64,000 nucleotides of DNA, taken from contig NZ_CP107532.1 of the NCBI RefSeq assembly GCF_025813715.1, forward strand, positions 4,418,001 to 4,482,000, given 5' to 3'. Position 1 is the stretch's first letter, and every line of letters starts with the position of its first letter. Positions 24,747 to 32,568 of this stretch are shown here, in pieces. The DNA comes from Methylobacterium sp. FF17. GTDB taxonomy: Bacteria; Pseudomonadota; Alphaproteobacteria; Rhizobiales; Beijerinckiaceae. Under the pieces are notes generated by a model. That model was given only the letters and a program-made list of their open reading frames with translations, had not been told where the DNA came from and searched no databases. Position numbers and translations under genes: made by a program.

Positions 24747-26995
24747 CAGAACCGCACGCTGTAGGCCAGTTCGAAGGAACGCGGCCGGCCGAGCAGCCAG
24801 TTCGTGCCGATTCCGTCCACCGCGTTGCCGCTGATCGCGTAGATCGTGTCGAACAGGTTGTAGGCCCGCAGCGACAGCCGCGAGGCCGGGGTGACCTGAT
24901 GATCGAGCCCGGCATTGACCAGGGTGTAGGCCGGGCGCCTGGCCTGGTTGCCGAAGTCGCTGAAGGTCTCGCCCACATGCTGCAGGCCGACCCGCGCCTC
25001 CCAGGTCGGGGCGAAGGCGTAGTTCAGCCAGAGGTTGGCCACGCGCTCGGGCACGTCGATGGGCTGGCGCCCGGCATAGGAGACCACGCGGCCCCCCACC
25101 GCCTCGTTGAAGTCGTCGTACTGGGCGTGGAGCAGGGCGAGGTTGGCGTCCACGCGCCAGGCCTCGAAGAGGTGCAGGCTCACCGCCGCCTCGACGCCGA
25201 GGGAGGATTGCCGGCCGACCTGCGTGGAGAGCGTGGGCTGACCCGGCACCGTGGAGATCAGGTTGTCCTTGACGATGCGGTAGCCGGCCAGCGTCCACTC
25301 GGCCCGGCCGTCGAAGGCGACCCCCTTGGCGCCGACCTCGACCTGCTCGCCGGTGGAGAGCCGGAAACTGGCGAGACTCTGGGACAGCGAGATCAGGCTG
25401 CCGACCGGATCGGTGGCGGTGGCGACTTGGGCATAGAGCGCCAGCAGCGGGGTCGGGTTGTAGACCGCGCCGAAGCGGTAGCTGAGCGCCTGGAAATCCT
25501 GGTCGAAGGTCGCGCCCGTGACGAGGTTGCGGCGGTGGAGGCTCGGCGCGTCGTAGCGCACGCCCGCCAGGAGGGAGACCTGATCCGACAGGATCAGGCG
25601 GTTCTCGGCGAAGACCGAGGCCTGGTTCGTGCGGGTGGCATAGGCCGGCGACGCGCGGCCGTTGGTGGGGAACAGGCCCGGGTCGTAGGCGAAGGGGTCG
25701 ACGCTCGTGGTGAGCCCGCCGCCCTCGGAGGCGAAGTTGTTGGTGTGCCGGAAGCCGATGTGGTTCACGTCGAAGCCGGCCAGGAACGCGTTGCGAAACC
25801 CGAACAGGGTGCCCTGGAAGGCCGCGTCGAAGCGGTTCCCGACCTGCTCTTGCTGGTGGTAGATCTCGGTGTAGCTCGACCGGTCGATGCGGCCGGTGGA
25901 GCTGTTGAAGGCGTATTGCTCGACGTCGAGCCACTGGCGCCGGCTCTGCAGCCGGTAGGCGGTGTTGCGTACGGTGATGTCGGCGCTCGGGCTCCACTCG
26001 GTCTTGAGCTGGGTCCAGTTGTCCATCCAGAAAATCTTGGCGTCACGGACGTTGTAGTTGTTGAACCGGACGGCATCGAGGATGCGCCCGTTGACCAGAG
26101 GCGTGCCCCAGTAGCGGGCCGGCTCCTGGTATCCGAGGTCGTGGCTCACCGTGAAGGCGAGGTCGGGCGTCGCCTGGAAGGTGAGGGCGCCCGAGACCGC
26201 GAGGTTGCGAAAACGTCCGTCCGGCGACATCCAGCCCTCGGTCCGGTTGCCGCTGACGTTGAGGCGATAGGCCAGGGCCTCGCCGATGGGGCCGCCGGAA
26301 TCGAGGGCGAGGCGCGCGAGCCCGTCCGAGCCCACCGCCGCGCGGGCCTCGTTCAGGGGCGTGAACACCGGCTTCTTCGTCACGACGTTGATGACGCCGC
26401 CGATGGCGCCGTCGCCGTAGAGCACGGAGGCCGGCCCGCGCAGCACCTCGATGCGCTCGACGTTCCAGGTGTCGAACGGGAAGGTGACGGTTCCGGCGCC
26501 GACGAACAGGCGGGTGCCGTCGTAGAGCTGCTGGATCGAGTTCGGGCCGGCGAATCCCCGCGCCGTGAAGGCGCCGTTGCCGTTGCCGGGGGCCGCCACG
26601 GTGGTGATGCCGGTGGCGTTCTGGGTCACGGCCTCGGCCACCGTGTTCTGGCCGCGCAGGCGGGTGGTCTCGCCCGCGATCACGTCGACGCTGGCGGGCG
26701 TCTCCAGGGGCGTCAGCCCGAGTCGGCTGGCGCCGCGCGTGACGGTCCCCAGGTTGAGGCCCTCGGCCGGGGCCGGGGAGCCCATCCCGGTGCCGGCCAC
26801 CGAGAGGGTGTCGAGGGTCACGGCCTGCTGCGCCGCGGCCGGGGCGGACAGAAGGCCGCCGAGCAGGGCGGCGACGGGCCAGACGCGACCCGGGGATGGG
26901 GCGGGCGGGTCAGAACGGGCGGGATCGCGGCGGGCAGGATCGAGGCGGGCAGGATCGAGGCGGGACATGGGACAACCGGGAACGGGCGCGGGCAT
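24746..26995 (-). CDS. TonB-dependent outer-membrane receptor (siderophore type)
   Basis: 749 residues from the ATG with GGAAGG upstream. N-terminal signal region carries RLDPA repeats, then a cleavage site near SAPAAAQQ. Plug domain with PASVDVIAGETTRLR, RGFAGPNSIQQLYDG and VERIEVLRGPASVLYGDGAIGGVINVVTKKP. C-terminal barrel ends in a phenylalanine (ELAYSVRF), as required for insertion. By plug motifs it resembles siderophore receptors (TIGR01783 type). It is led by a cobalamin riboswitch and a Zur-like operator, so it may instead import cobalamin, cobalt or zinc chelates; an unassigned metallophore is the best statement. It is coupled to a PepSY membrane partner. Confidence 0.9.
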   Translation of the reverse strand: MPAPVPGCPMSRLDPARLDPARRDPARSDPPAPSPGRVWPVAALLGGLLSAPAAAQQAVTLDTLSVAGTGMGSPAPAEGLNLGTVTRGASRLGLTPLETPASVDVIAGETTRLRGQNTVAEAVTQNATGITTVAAPGNGNGAFTARGFAGPNSIQQLYDGTRLFVGAGTVTFPFDTWNVERIEVLRGPASVLYGDGAIGGVINVVTKKPVFTPLNEARAAVGSDGLARLALDSGGPIGEALAYRLNVSGNRTEGWMSPDGRFRNLAVSGALTFQATPDLAFTVSHDLGYQEPARYWGTPLVNGRILDAVRFNNYNVRDAKIFWMDNWTQLKTEWSPSADITVRNTAYRLQSRRQWLDVEQYAFNSSTGRIDRSSYTEIYHQQEQVGNRFDAAFQGTLFGFRNAFLAGFDVNHIGFRHTNNFASEGGGLTTSVDPFAYDPGLFPTNGRASPAYATRTNQASVFAENRLILSDQVSLLAGVRYDAPSLHRRNLVTGATFDQDFQALSYRFGAVYNPTPLLALYAQVATATDPVGSLISLSQSLASFRLSTGEQVEVGAKGVAFDGRAEWTLAGYRIVKDNLISTVPGQPTLSTQVGRQSSLGVEAAVSLHLFEAWRVDANLALLHAQYDDFNEAVGGRVVSYAGRQPIDVPERVANLWLNYAFAPTWEARVGLQHVGETFSDFGNQARRPAYTLVNAGLDHQVTPASRLSLRAYNLFDTIYAISGNAVDGIGTNWLLGRPRSFELAYSVRF
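26907..26966. repeat. 15-bp tandem repeats at the receptor N-terminus
   Basis: Four units (three nearly identical, one diverged) of the type GGATCGAGGCGGGCA encode RLDPA-like pentapeptides in the n-region of the signal peptide. Copy number changes would not shift the frame. Confidence 0.85.
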
Positions 26996-27026
26996 CGGCC
27001 GGGACCGACCTTCCCCCTCCGCTAAA

Positions 27027-27051
27027 GCGAATGTTATAATGTTACAATCGC
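27027..27051. promoter_or_regulatory. Zur-like operator
   Basis: A 25-base imperfect palindrome with GCGA at both ends. Its core reads TGTTATAATGTTACA. Against the Zur consensus TGTTATANTATAACA it differs at two positions (not counting N). It lies 32 bases upstream of the receptor start codon. Zinc-bound Zur would repress from here. The match is by eye, and a Fur-family relative such as Mur or Irr cannot be excluded. Confidence 0.6.
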
Positions 27052-27297
27052 TGAGACGGGCCGTGGACGCGTTCGTTCGCGGGGCAGCCGCGCGCGGATC
27101 GTCCGGAACGACCGGACGGGGCAGGCGGCGACGGAACGCGGGGCGCGTGGCGGCGGAGGCGGACATCGATGGGACGGCTGACGCGAAATGCGCGAAGTGG
27201 CACGTCACCGCGAACGAGGCCGACCCGTTCGCGACAGGCGAACGCCCCGACACCCACCAGGACACCCCGCCCGGTGCGTTTCGCGTGTGACCACGAC

Positions 27298-27490
27298 TGA
27301 CGGCAGGTCTCCTGGCTCGCGGGTCGCCGCCCACTCATCGTCTTCCCAGGCCCCGGGTCCTCACGGACCTTTCACCCAGTGACGTGTTGATGATGGGCTC
27401 GCCGCTTACAGTTGCGGGGGCAGCCGCGGCATGGGAGCGAGCTCCGCACCGCGTTCCCTTTTGATCCTCGAACGAGGAACCGTCGCGGGA
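27298..27490 (-). promoter_or_regulatory. Cobalamin riboswitch
   Basis: On the minus strand the order of conserved blocks is complete. GGTTC and AAAAGGGAACGCGGTG come first, CCCCCGCAACTGTAAGCGG near the middle, then CACTGGGTGAAAGG, CCTGGGAAGACGA and the 3' block GCGAGCCAGGAGACCTGCC. This is the B12-box architecture. Binding of adenosylcobalamin normally lowers expression of the downstream gene, here the TonB receptor about 300 bases further. The 5' limit is approximate. Confidence 0.93.
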
Positions 27491-27651
27491 AAGCTAGGCC
27501 GTTCGGTGGGCCGGCGTCAATCGGGGGCCTTGCCGGGTGGTGTCGGGTCGCGGCAGGCCCCTGGCCGCGTCGCGCGTCGGTTCGAGGCGATCGTGCTAGC
27601 GTGGACGCCGCCCGATTCGCGGTATCCCGATCGTGGCGCGGGGCCGGACGC

Positions 27652-28209
27652 ATGCTGCGACGCCTGATGAAGTTCCTCCACACGATGGGGGCGACCGGGC
27701 TGATGGGGGCGATGGCCGCGCTCCTCGCCATGCTGAGCGTCGCGCCCCCGCCGAGCGCGCTCAGCGAATACGCGGTGGCGCGTGCCGCCATGGGGGCTGT
27801 GGCCACCTGGATCGTGCTGCCGAGCCTCGCGCTCGTGCTGGTCTCCGGCCTGCTGGCGATGGCCGTGACCCGCGCCTACCTCGGCGCGGGCTGGGCCTGG
27901 CTGAAACTCGCCACCGGGGTTCTGATGTTCGAAGGCGGGCTGGTCTACGTCCAGGGGCCGATGCGCTGGGAAGCGGAGCAGAGCGCCGCGGCGCTCGCGG
28001 GGCGGGTCGATCCCGCCACGCTCGGCGCGTCGCTCGGGCCGGAGCGCGGGACGCTCTGGCTGCTGCTCGCGGTCGCCACCGCCAACGTCGTGCTGGGCAT
28101 CTGGCGACCGCGTCTCGTCCGGCTTCCGCGGCCGGCGTCAGCGCCGGCCGGCGCCGATCAGAGCACCGGCATGGCGCCCGCCACCGTGACGAGGGCGCCC
28201 GAGGTGTAG
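27652..28209 (+). CDS. Integral membrane protein, DUF2269-like
   Basis: 185 residues from ATG. Four hydrophobic segments: MGATGLMGAMAALLAML, WIVLPSLALVLVSGLLAM, WAWLKLATGVLMFEGGLVY and LWLLLAVATANVVLGIW. The helical pattern with MRWEAEQ between helices 3 and 4 resembles small DUF2269-type proteins of unknown function; this assignment is tentative. Convergent with the SDR gene, and the ends overlap by 52 bases. It starts 160 bases past the riboswitch 5' end and is read in the other direction. Confidence 0.68.
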   Translation: MLRRLMKFLHTMGATGLMGAMAALLAMLSVAPPPSALSEYAVARAAMGAVATWIVLPSLALVLVSGLLAMAVTRAYLGAGWAWLKLATGVLMFEGGLVYVQGPMRWEAEQSAAALAGRVDPATLGASLGPERGTLWLLLAVATANVVLGIWRPRLVRLPRPASAPAGADQSTGMAPATVTRAPEV

Positions 28210-29033
28210 CTGCTCTCCGCGCTCGCCAGCATCACGTAGGCGGAGGCGAGTTCGGCGGGCTGACCCGGCCGCCCGAACGGCACCTGGGAGCCGAAGGACT
28301 TGACCGAATCCTCGCTCATCCCGGACGGGATGAACGGCGTCCAGATCGGCCCCGGCAGCACGCCGTTCACGCGGATGCCCTTCTCGGCGAGCAGTTGCGC
28401 GAGGCTGAGCACCATGTTGCTGAGCGCGCCCTTGGTGGCGCTGTAGGCCAGCAGCGACGGCATCGGGTGCTTGGAATTCACCGAGGAGGTGAAGATCACG
28501 GACGCGCCCGGCTTCAGGTGGGGCAGGGCCGCCTTGGTGACGTAGAAGGGGCCGAACACGTTCGTCCGGAAGTGATCCTCGAAGATCGCGTCCTCGATGC
28601 CGTCGAGCCCTTCGTTGGGCTGCTGGAAGGCGCCGTTGTTCACCAGCACGTCGAGGCGCCCGAAGGCCGCGACGGTGCGCGCCACCAGTTCCCGGCCATG
28701 GGCGGCGTCCTTGAGGTCGCCGGGCAGCAGCAGGGCCCGACGGCCGGCCTTCTCGACCCAGCCCGCCACGGCCTCCGCATCCGCCTGCTCCTCGGGCAGG
28801 TAGGCGATCGCCACGTCCGCGCCCTCGCGGGCGAAGGCGATGGCCACCGCGCGGCCGATGCCGCTGTCGCCGCCGGTGATGAGCGCGGCCTGCCCCTCGA
28901 GCTTGCCCGAGCCCCGGTAGCTCGCCTCGCCGTGATCCGGCTCGGGCGACATCCGGCCCGTCTTGCCGGGAAAGCTCTGCGGCTGGCCCTCGAAGGGCGG
29001 GCGGGGATACGTCGTCAGGGGATTGCTGGGCAC
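28158..29033 (-). CDS. General-stress-type short-chain dehydrogenase
   Basis: 291 residues from a GTG with GGAGA seven bases before it, giving VPSNPLTTYPRPPF, the usual start of the YdaD/YhdF-like group. Motifs include TGGDSGIG (cofactor loop), NNGAF, SSVNSKHP (catalytic Ser), YSATK (Tyr-x3-Lys) and LPGPIWTPFIPSGM. The N-terminal extension with PRPPFEGQPQSFPGKTGRM is typical of this stress family. A near-consensus EcfG promoter lies ~30 bases upstream, consistent with stress induction. Substrate unknown. The last 52 bases overlap the convergent membrane-protein gene. Confidence 0.88.
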   Translation of the reverse strand: MPSNPLTTYPRPPFEGQPQSFPGKTGRMSPEPDHGEASYRGSGKLEGQAALITGGDSGIGRAVAIAFAREGADVAIAYLPEEQADAEAVAGWVEKAGRRALLLPGDLKDAAHGRELVARTVAAFGRLDVLVNNGAFQQPNEGLDGIEDAIFEDHFRTNVFGPFYVTKAALPHLKPGASVIFTSSVNSKHPMPSLLAYSATKGALSNMVLSLAQLLAEKGIRVNGVLPGPIWTPFIPSGMSEDSVKSFGSQVPFGRPGQPAELASAYVMLASAESSYTSGALVTVAGAMPVL

Positions 29034-29061
29034 GCGAGGTCTCCGGAGGGAATGCCCCGTC

Positions 29062-29086
29062 AACCGGTGCTTGCGCGCGGCGTTCC
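29062..29086 (-). promoter_or_regulatory. Near-consensus EcfG-type promoter for the stress SDR
   Basis: Minus strand GGAAC, 17 bases, GTT (with G instead of C before GTT). A transcript starting just after it would have a leader of about 20 bases before the chosen GTG. Confidence 0.55.
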
Positions 29087-29099
29087 GGCCCCGCGACCG

Positions 29100-29741
29100 T
29101 TAGGCCCGGTCCGCCTCTCCTTTAGCGAGGTCCCGGGGCGATCGGTCCCGGGGCGTGCGGCTGGCGACGCAGGCCCGCCCGATCGCCAGCCTGTGCTCGA
29201 CCGCCTCGGCCGTCAGACCGACCAGCGCCCCCGCCAGGACATCCGACGGGAAATGCGCGCCCCGCACCACCTGGGCCACCACGACGCCGAGGGCTGCCGC
29301 CGTGGCGACGCCCCGGATCTCCGGACAGGCCCGGCCGGCGGCCGCGGCGACCGCGACGCTCATGGCCGAGTGCCCCGACGGGAAGGATTGCCAGGGCCCC
29401 ACGTTCGGCCCGAACCAGCCCTTCTCGTAGAGGCCCTCGTCCATGAGGACGTTGGGGCGGGTGCGGTGCACGAGCCGCTTCACGCTCGTCTTGGCGACCC
29501 CCGCCAGTACCCCCGAGGCGAGCATGTGCCGCCCGGCCTCGGCCAGCGGACGGTTCCCCTTGAGGAGGCCGTAGGCGAGGGTGCCGGTCGAGAGCGCGAG
29601 CAGCCAGCGCCAACCGCCGCCCTCGCTCGCCGCCGCGAGGGCCCGCACCGGCCGGGTGTCCTTCGCACGGGCCAGGGACACGCCGAGGCGGATGTCCCCG
29701 GCCTCCAGGCGCCGCGCCCAGCCGGCCGCTTCCTCTCGCAT
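29100..29741 (-). CDS. PAP2-superfamily phosphatase, membrane-associated
   Basis: 213 residues. The three phosphatase motifs are all there: KRLVHRTRP (C1), FPSGHSAM (C2, catalytic His) and RGAHFPSD (C3, nucleophile His). Hydrophobic segments around LASGVLAGVAKTSVK and VATAAALGVVVAQVV give at least two membrane passes. PAP2 enzymes dephosphorylate lipid phosphates or undecaprenyl pyrophosphate; the specific substrate is unknown. N-terminal 40 residues are charged. It is divergent from the cysteine-rich small gene with a promoter/palindrome region between. Confidence 0.85.
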   Translation of the reverse strand: MREEAAGWARRLEAGDIRLGVSLARAKDTRPVRALAAASEGGGWRWLLALSTGTLAYGLLKGNRPLAEAGRHMLASGVLAGVAKTSVKRLVHRTRPNVLMDEGLYEKGWFGPNVGPWQSFPSGHSAMSVAVAAAAGRACPEIRGVATAAALGVVVAQVVRGAHFPSDVLAGALVGLTAEAVEHRLAIGRACVASRTPRDRSPRDLAKGEADRA

Positions 29742-29834
29742 CGATCCGCCCCCGGTTTCAGCACGGCCGTCGACGCCGAGCCCGGAGAAACGCCGAGCCC
29801 GGGGAATCGTTCGGACGGGATCGCGCGATCCGGC

Positions 29835-29858
29835 CCGGCCGGTTCCGGAACCGGCCGG
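29835..29858. promoter_or_regulatory. 24-bp perfect palindrome upstream of a divergent pair
   Basis: The 12-base arm CCGGCCGGTTCC is followed directly by its reverse complement, with no loop. Location between the PAP2 gene and the small CxxC gene suggests a regulator site or cruciform; the site's function is unknown. Confidence 0.55.
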
Positions 29859-29869
29859 CCATTCGCGGA

Positions 29870-29904
29870 TTGACGCTTCATTGGAGTTGTTCTAATTAAG
29901 AACA
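29870..29904 (+). promoter_or_regulatory. Sigma70-like promoter with overlapping palindrome
   Basis: TTGACG, 17 bases, TAATTA. The -10 region sits in the palindrome TGTTCT-AATTA-AGAACA (29888-29904). It points to the 69-residue cysteine protein about 55 bases on. Confidence 0.6.
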
Positions 29905-29955
29905 GCAGGGGCGCCGGGGCGCCCGACCCGACCCGAACCAACCGGAGAGATCACC

Positions 29956-30165
29956 ATGGCCACCAACACCAACGCTGCCTGCGAAGCCTGCCGCTTCTTC
30001 GACGACCACAAGCTCAACGGCGGCCAGGCGTCGGGTGACGAGGGCCTGTGCCGCTTCAACCCGCCGGTGAGCCAGCCCGAGCCGAAGTCGCCGGGCCTGT
30101 GGCCGGTGGTCGCCTCCAAGGATTGGTGCGGTCACTTCACCAGCGACATGACCGCCGCCGAGTAA
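29956..30165 (+). CDS. Small cysteine-containing protein
   Basis: 69 residues. GGAGAG precedes the ATG at a good distance. Four cysteines: CEACRFF (C9, C12), EGLCRFNPP (C32) and KDWCGHF (C58), with the rest hydrophilic (FFDDHKLNGGQASG). Spacing would suit a metal or iron-sulfur site, but I do not recognise a named family. It has its own promoter/palindrome and a strong terminator, so it is a stand-alone transcription unit, presumably abundant. No signal peptide. Confidence 0.8.
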   Translation: MATNTNAACEACRFFDDHKLNGGQASGDEGLCRFNPPVSQPEPKSPGLWPVVASKDWCGHFTSDMTAAE

Positions 30166-30222
30166 CGGCCCGCGATCGGGCCGGATCCGATCTCGGATCA
30201 ACGGTCCTCGAGCCTGCGAAAC

Positions 30223-30251
30223 GGGCCGGTGCCATGGGCGCCGGCCCTTTT
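30223..30251 (+). terminator. Intrinsic terminator of the small cysteine protein
   Basis: Eleven-base-pair stem GGGCCGGTGCC / GGCGCCGGCCC with one G-U pair and a three-base loop, followed by TTTT. Confidence 0.85.
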
Positions 30252-30433
30252 CGCGTCGCCGGCCCGAGTCTCCGGCCCGCGATTTCTAACCCCGATGATT
30301 CTTCGGGTTCGCGGTTTGCGGCCATGATCCCGTCACCTTCGCATCGGATGGCGAGGCATCACGCGATGGGCGCTCGCCGCGCCAGGGATGCAGCGGTCCG
30401 CCGCCGGGCGAGCGCATGAGGGTTGTTGGAAGC

Positions 30434-31075
30434 ATGACGAATCGATCGATCCTCGCCGGCGCCGCCCGCCGGCTCGCGCCGCTGGCCGGCCTGGCCGTGC
30501 TCCTGCCCGGCCTGGCGCAGGCCGTCGCGCCGAACGAGGCGAGCGGCACCTGGCTCACCGAGGACGGCCGCGCCCGCATCCGCACCGAGAAGTGCGGCCC
30601 GCAGAACGCCAACCTGTGCGGCTACGTGGTCTGGCTGAAGGTGCCGCTGAACGACCAGGGGCAACCGCGCGTCGACTTCAAGAATCCCGATCCGAAGAAG
30701 CAGGCCCGGCCCTCGCTCGGCCTGCAGCTCATCATGGGCCTGAAGCCGCAGCCGGACGGCCATTACGGCGGCAAGATCTACAACGCCGACGAGGGCAAGT
30801 TCTACGACGTGACCATGTGGGCCGACCAGCCGTCCGAACTGTCGGTGCGCGGCTGCCTGCTGGGCTTCCTGTGCGGCTCGCAGACCTGGAACCGGGTGAA
30901 CGACGTGGTGCCGGGCCAGCTCACCGGCCCGACCAACGGCCCCGGCGGCCCGCGCTCCGACGCCGAATGGGCGCCCAAGGCCCCGGCCGCCGCCGGTGCG
31001 GCTGCGCCGACCGGCACGGGAACCGCGAAGCCCGCGCCGAAGCCGGCGCCCAAGGCGAGCACCGCTCCGGAATAA
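30434..31075 (+). CDS. DUF2147 family exported protein
   Basis: 213 residues from the ATG giving MTNRSILAGAARRL. Signal peptide to LAQA. Domain with SGTWLTEDGRARIRTEKCG, NLCGYVVWLK, GLQLIMGLKPQPDGHYGGKIYNADEGKFYDVTMW and LSVRGCLLGFLCGSQTWNRV, matching DUF2147 beta-barrel proteins of unknown role in the periplasm. Cysteines are conserved in pairs. The C-terminus is a low-complexity Ala/Pro/Lys tail (PAPKPAPK). A terminator follows. Alternative start six codons upstream lacks a better ribosome site. Confidence 0.88.
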   Translation: MTNRSILAGAARRLAPLAGLAVLLPGLAQAVAPNEASGTWLTEDGRARIRTEKCGPQNANLCGYVVWLKVPLNDQGQPRVDFKNPDPKKQARPSLGLQLIMGLKPQPDGHYGGKIYNADEGKFYDVTMWADQPSELSVRGCLLGFLCGSQTWNRVNDVVPGQLTGPTNGPGGPRSDAEWAPKAPAAAGAAAPTGTGTAKPAPKPAPKASTAPE

Positions 31076-31102
31076 TCGGGCTTCCCGTTCGAGAGACTGC
31101 CG

Positions 31103-31135
31103 AACGCCGCCGTCCCGCCCGGGCCGGCGGCGTTT
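31103..31135 (+). terminator. Terminator hairpin after the DUF2147 gene
   Basis: Nine-base stem AACGCCGCC / GGCGGCGTT with a GC-rich loop and a short T-run. Confidence 0.75.
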
Positions 31136-31169
31136 CGCGTTCGCACCCTCACGCCACCAGGGGGCCGCC

Positions 31170-32396
31170 TCAATCCACCAGGGCGGCGTAGGTCAGCACC
31201 CGCAATTCGCGCCGCAGGGGCAGGGCCGAGGAGGGGATGAGCTGGGTCAGCAGCACCACGGCGAGGTCCTCGGCGGGGTCGATCCAGAAGGCGGTGCTGG
31301 CGAGTCCGCCCCAGGCGACCTCGCCCGGGGTGCCGAGGATCTGGGCCCGGGCGGGGTCGAGCATCACCGAGAAGCCGAGGCCGAAGCCGATGCCCGTATA
31401 GGCGGTCTCGGAGAAGCGCGGCTGCCCCATGGCGGCGAGATCCCCGTCGAGGTGGTTCATCAGCATGAGGTCGACGGTCTTGCGCCCGAGGAGGCGGGTG
31501 CCGTCGAGTTCGCCGCGCCCCAGGATGAAGCGGCAGAAGCGCATGTAGTCGGCGGCCGTCGAGACGAGGCCGCCGCCGCCCGAGGCCACCGCCGGCGGCG
31601 CGCAGAAGCGGCTGCCCACCGCGTCGTCGTAGAGCTTCAGGGTGCGGTCGCGGAACAGGCTGTAATTGGCGGCCAGACGCGGCAGCTTCCCGGCGGGCAC
31701 GTGGAAGTCGGTGTCGATCATGCCGAGCGGGCCGATCACGCGGTCGCGCAGGAAATCGGCGAAATCCCGGCCCGAGACCACCGCCACGAGGTGGCCGAGC
31801 ACGTCGGTGGCCACCGAGTAGTTCCACTCCGCGCCGGGCTGGGCCAGCAGCGGCTGGCGGGCGAGCCGGCCCACCACCTCGGCGAGGCTCGCCTCCTGCG
31901 CTTCCCCGAAATCGACGCCGTTCTGGCGGTAGAGGGCGTCCACCAGGGTCGCCTCCATGAAGCCGTAGGTGAAGCCTGCGGTGTGGGTGAGGAGATCCCG
32001 GATGGTGATCGGGCGCCGGGCGGGCTCGCTCTCGAACTTCGCCCGGTTGCCCCCGGTGAGCACCCGCAGATCCGCGAAGTCCGGCAGGAAGCGGGTGATC
32101 GGATCGTCGAGCTGGAAGCGGCCCTCCTCGTAGAGCATCATCACCGCCACCGAGGTCAGCGGCTTCGTCATCGAGTAGATGCGCGCGATGGTGTCGGGGG
32201 CGAAGGGCTTGTCGCGGGCGATGTCGGCGCGGCCATGGGCACGGAAGAACGCCGTGCGCCCGCCCCGCGCCAGCATCACCGAGAGGCCGGCGACCCGCCC
32301 CTCGTCGACCAGGCGCCGCATCCAGCCGTCGATGCGCTCCAGCCGGTCCGGGCAGAGCCCCAGCGCCCTCGGATCTCCCGCGATCTCACCCTGCAT
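31170..32396 (-). CDS. Serine beta-lactamase-related hydrolase (class C fold)
   Basis: 408 residues from an ATG nine bases after GGAG; an ATG five codons earlier is possible. The SMTK tetrad (Ser-x-x-Lys) follows the segment IARIYSMTKPLTSVAVMM. YSV matches the Tyr-x-Asn-type motif position (WNYSVATDVLG) and the HTAG motif follows RDLLTHTAGFTY. It is a penicillin-binding/esterase-like protein. No signal peptide is visible, so a cytosolic esterase or D-aminopeptidase role is as likely as drug resistance. Confidence 0.87.
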   Translation of the reverse strand: MQGEIAGDPRALGLCPDRLERIDGWMRRLVDEGRVAGLSVMLARGGRTAFFRAHGRADIARDKPFAPDTIARIYSMTKPLTSVAVMMLYEEGRFQLDDPITRFLPDFADLRVLTGGNRAKFESEPARRPITIRDLLTHTAGFTYGFMEATLVDALYRQNGVDFGEAQEASLAEVVGRLARQPLLAQPGAEWNYSVATDVLGHLVAVVSGRDFADFLRDRVIGPLGMIDTDFHVPAGKLPRLAANYSLFRDRTLKLYDDAVGSRFCAPPAVASGGGGLVSTAADYMRFCRFILGRGELDGTRLLGRKTVDLMLMNHLDGDLAAMGQPRFSETAYTGIGFGLGFSVMLDPARAQILGTPGEVAWGGLASTAFWIDPAEDLAVVLLTQLIPSSALPLRRELRVLTYAALVD

Positions 32397-32568
32397 GTTC
32401 CCGCGCTCCATCCCCGGCCAACGGATCCCGGCATACCGTCGAGGCGGGCGGGCGCAAACCCTCGGGCGCGCGGATCGGGCTGCGTTCGCGGGCCTCCGGG
32501 CGGTGGCGCGGGGGGTGGATCTCAGCCAGACGATGTGCCCCGACGACGCGCACACCGCCGCATGCGGC

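Larger units (their letters stand above)
26996..27651. other. Regulatory region upstream of the TonB/PepSY operon
   Basis: It holds a Zur-like operator, a perfect hairpin CGTCCGG-AACGA-CCGGACG (27100-27118) without a T-run and a full cobalamin riboswitch. About 160 bases beyond lead to the plus-strand gene at 27652. Open frames here are continuations of the receptor frame or shadows; no small gene is convincing. Confidence 0.75.

Noticed and set aside
27042..27338. Possible 98-residue gene between the riboswitch and the TonB gene
   Set aside because: Arg/Pro/Ser-rich sequence without domain or ribosome site, and the stretch is leader of the receptor operon.
29888..29904. Palindrome TGTTCT...AGAACA considered as a LexA box
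   Set aside because: Alphaproteobacterial LexA boxes are direct repeats GTTC-N7-GTTC; here the half-sites are inverted and spaced differently.
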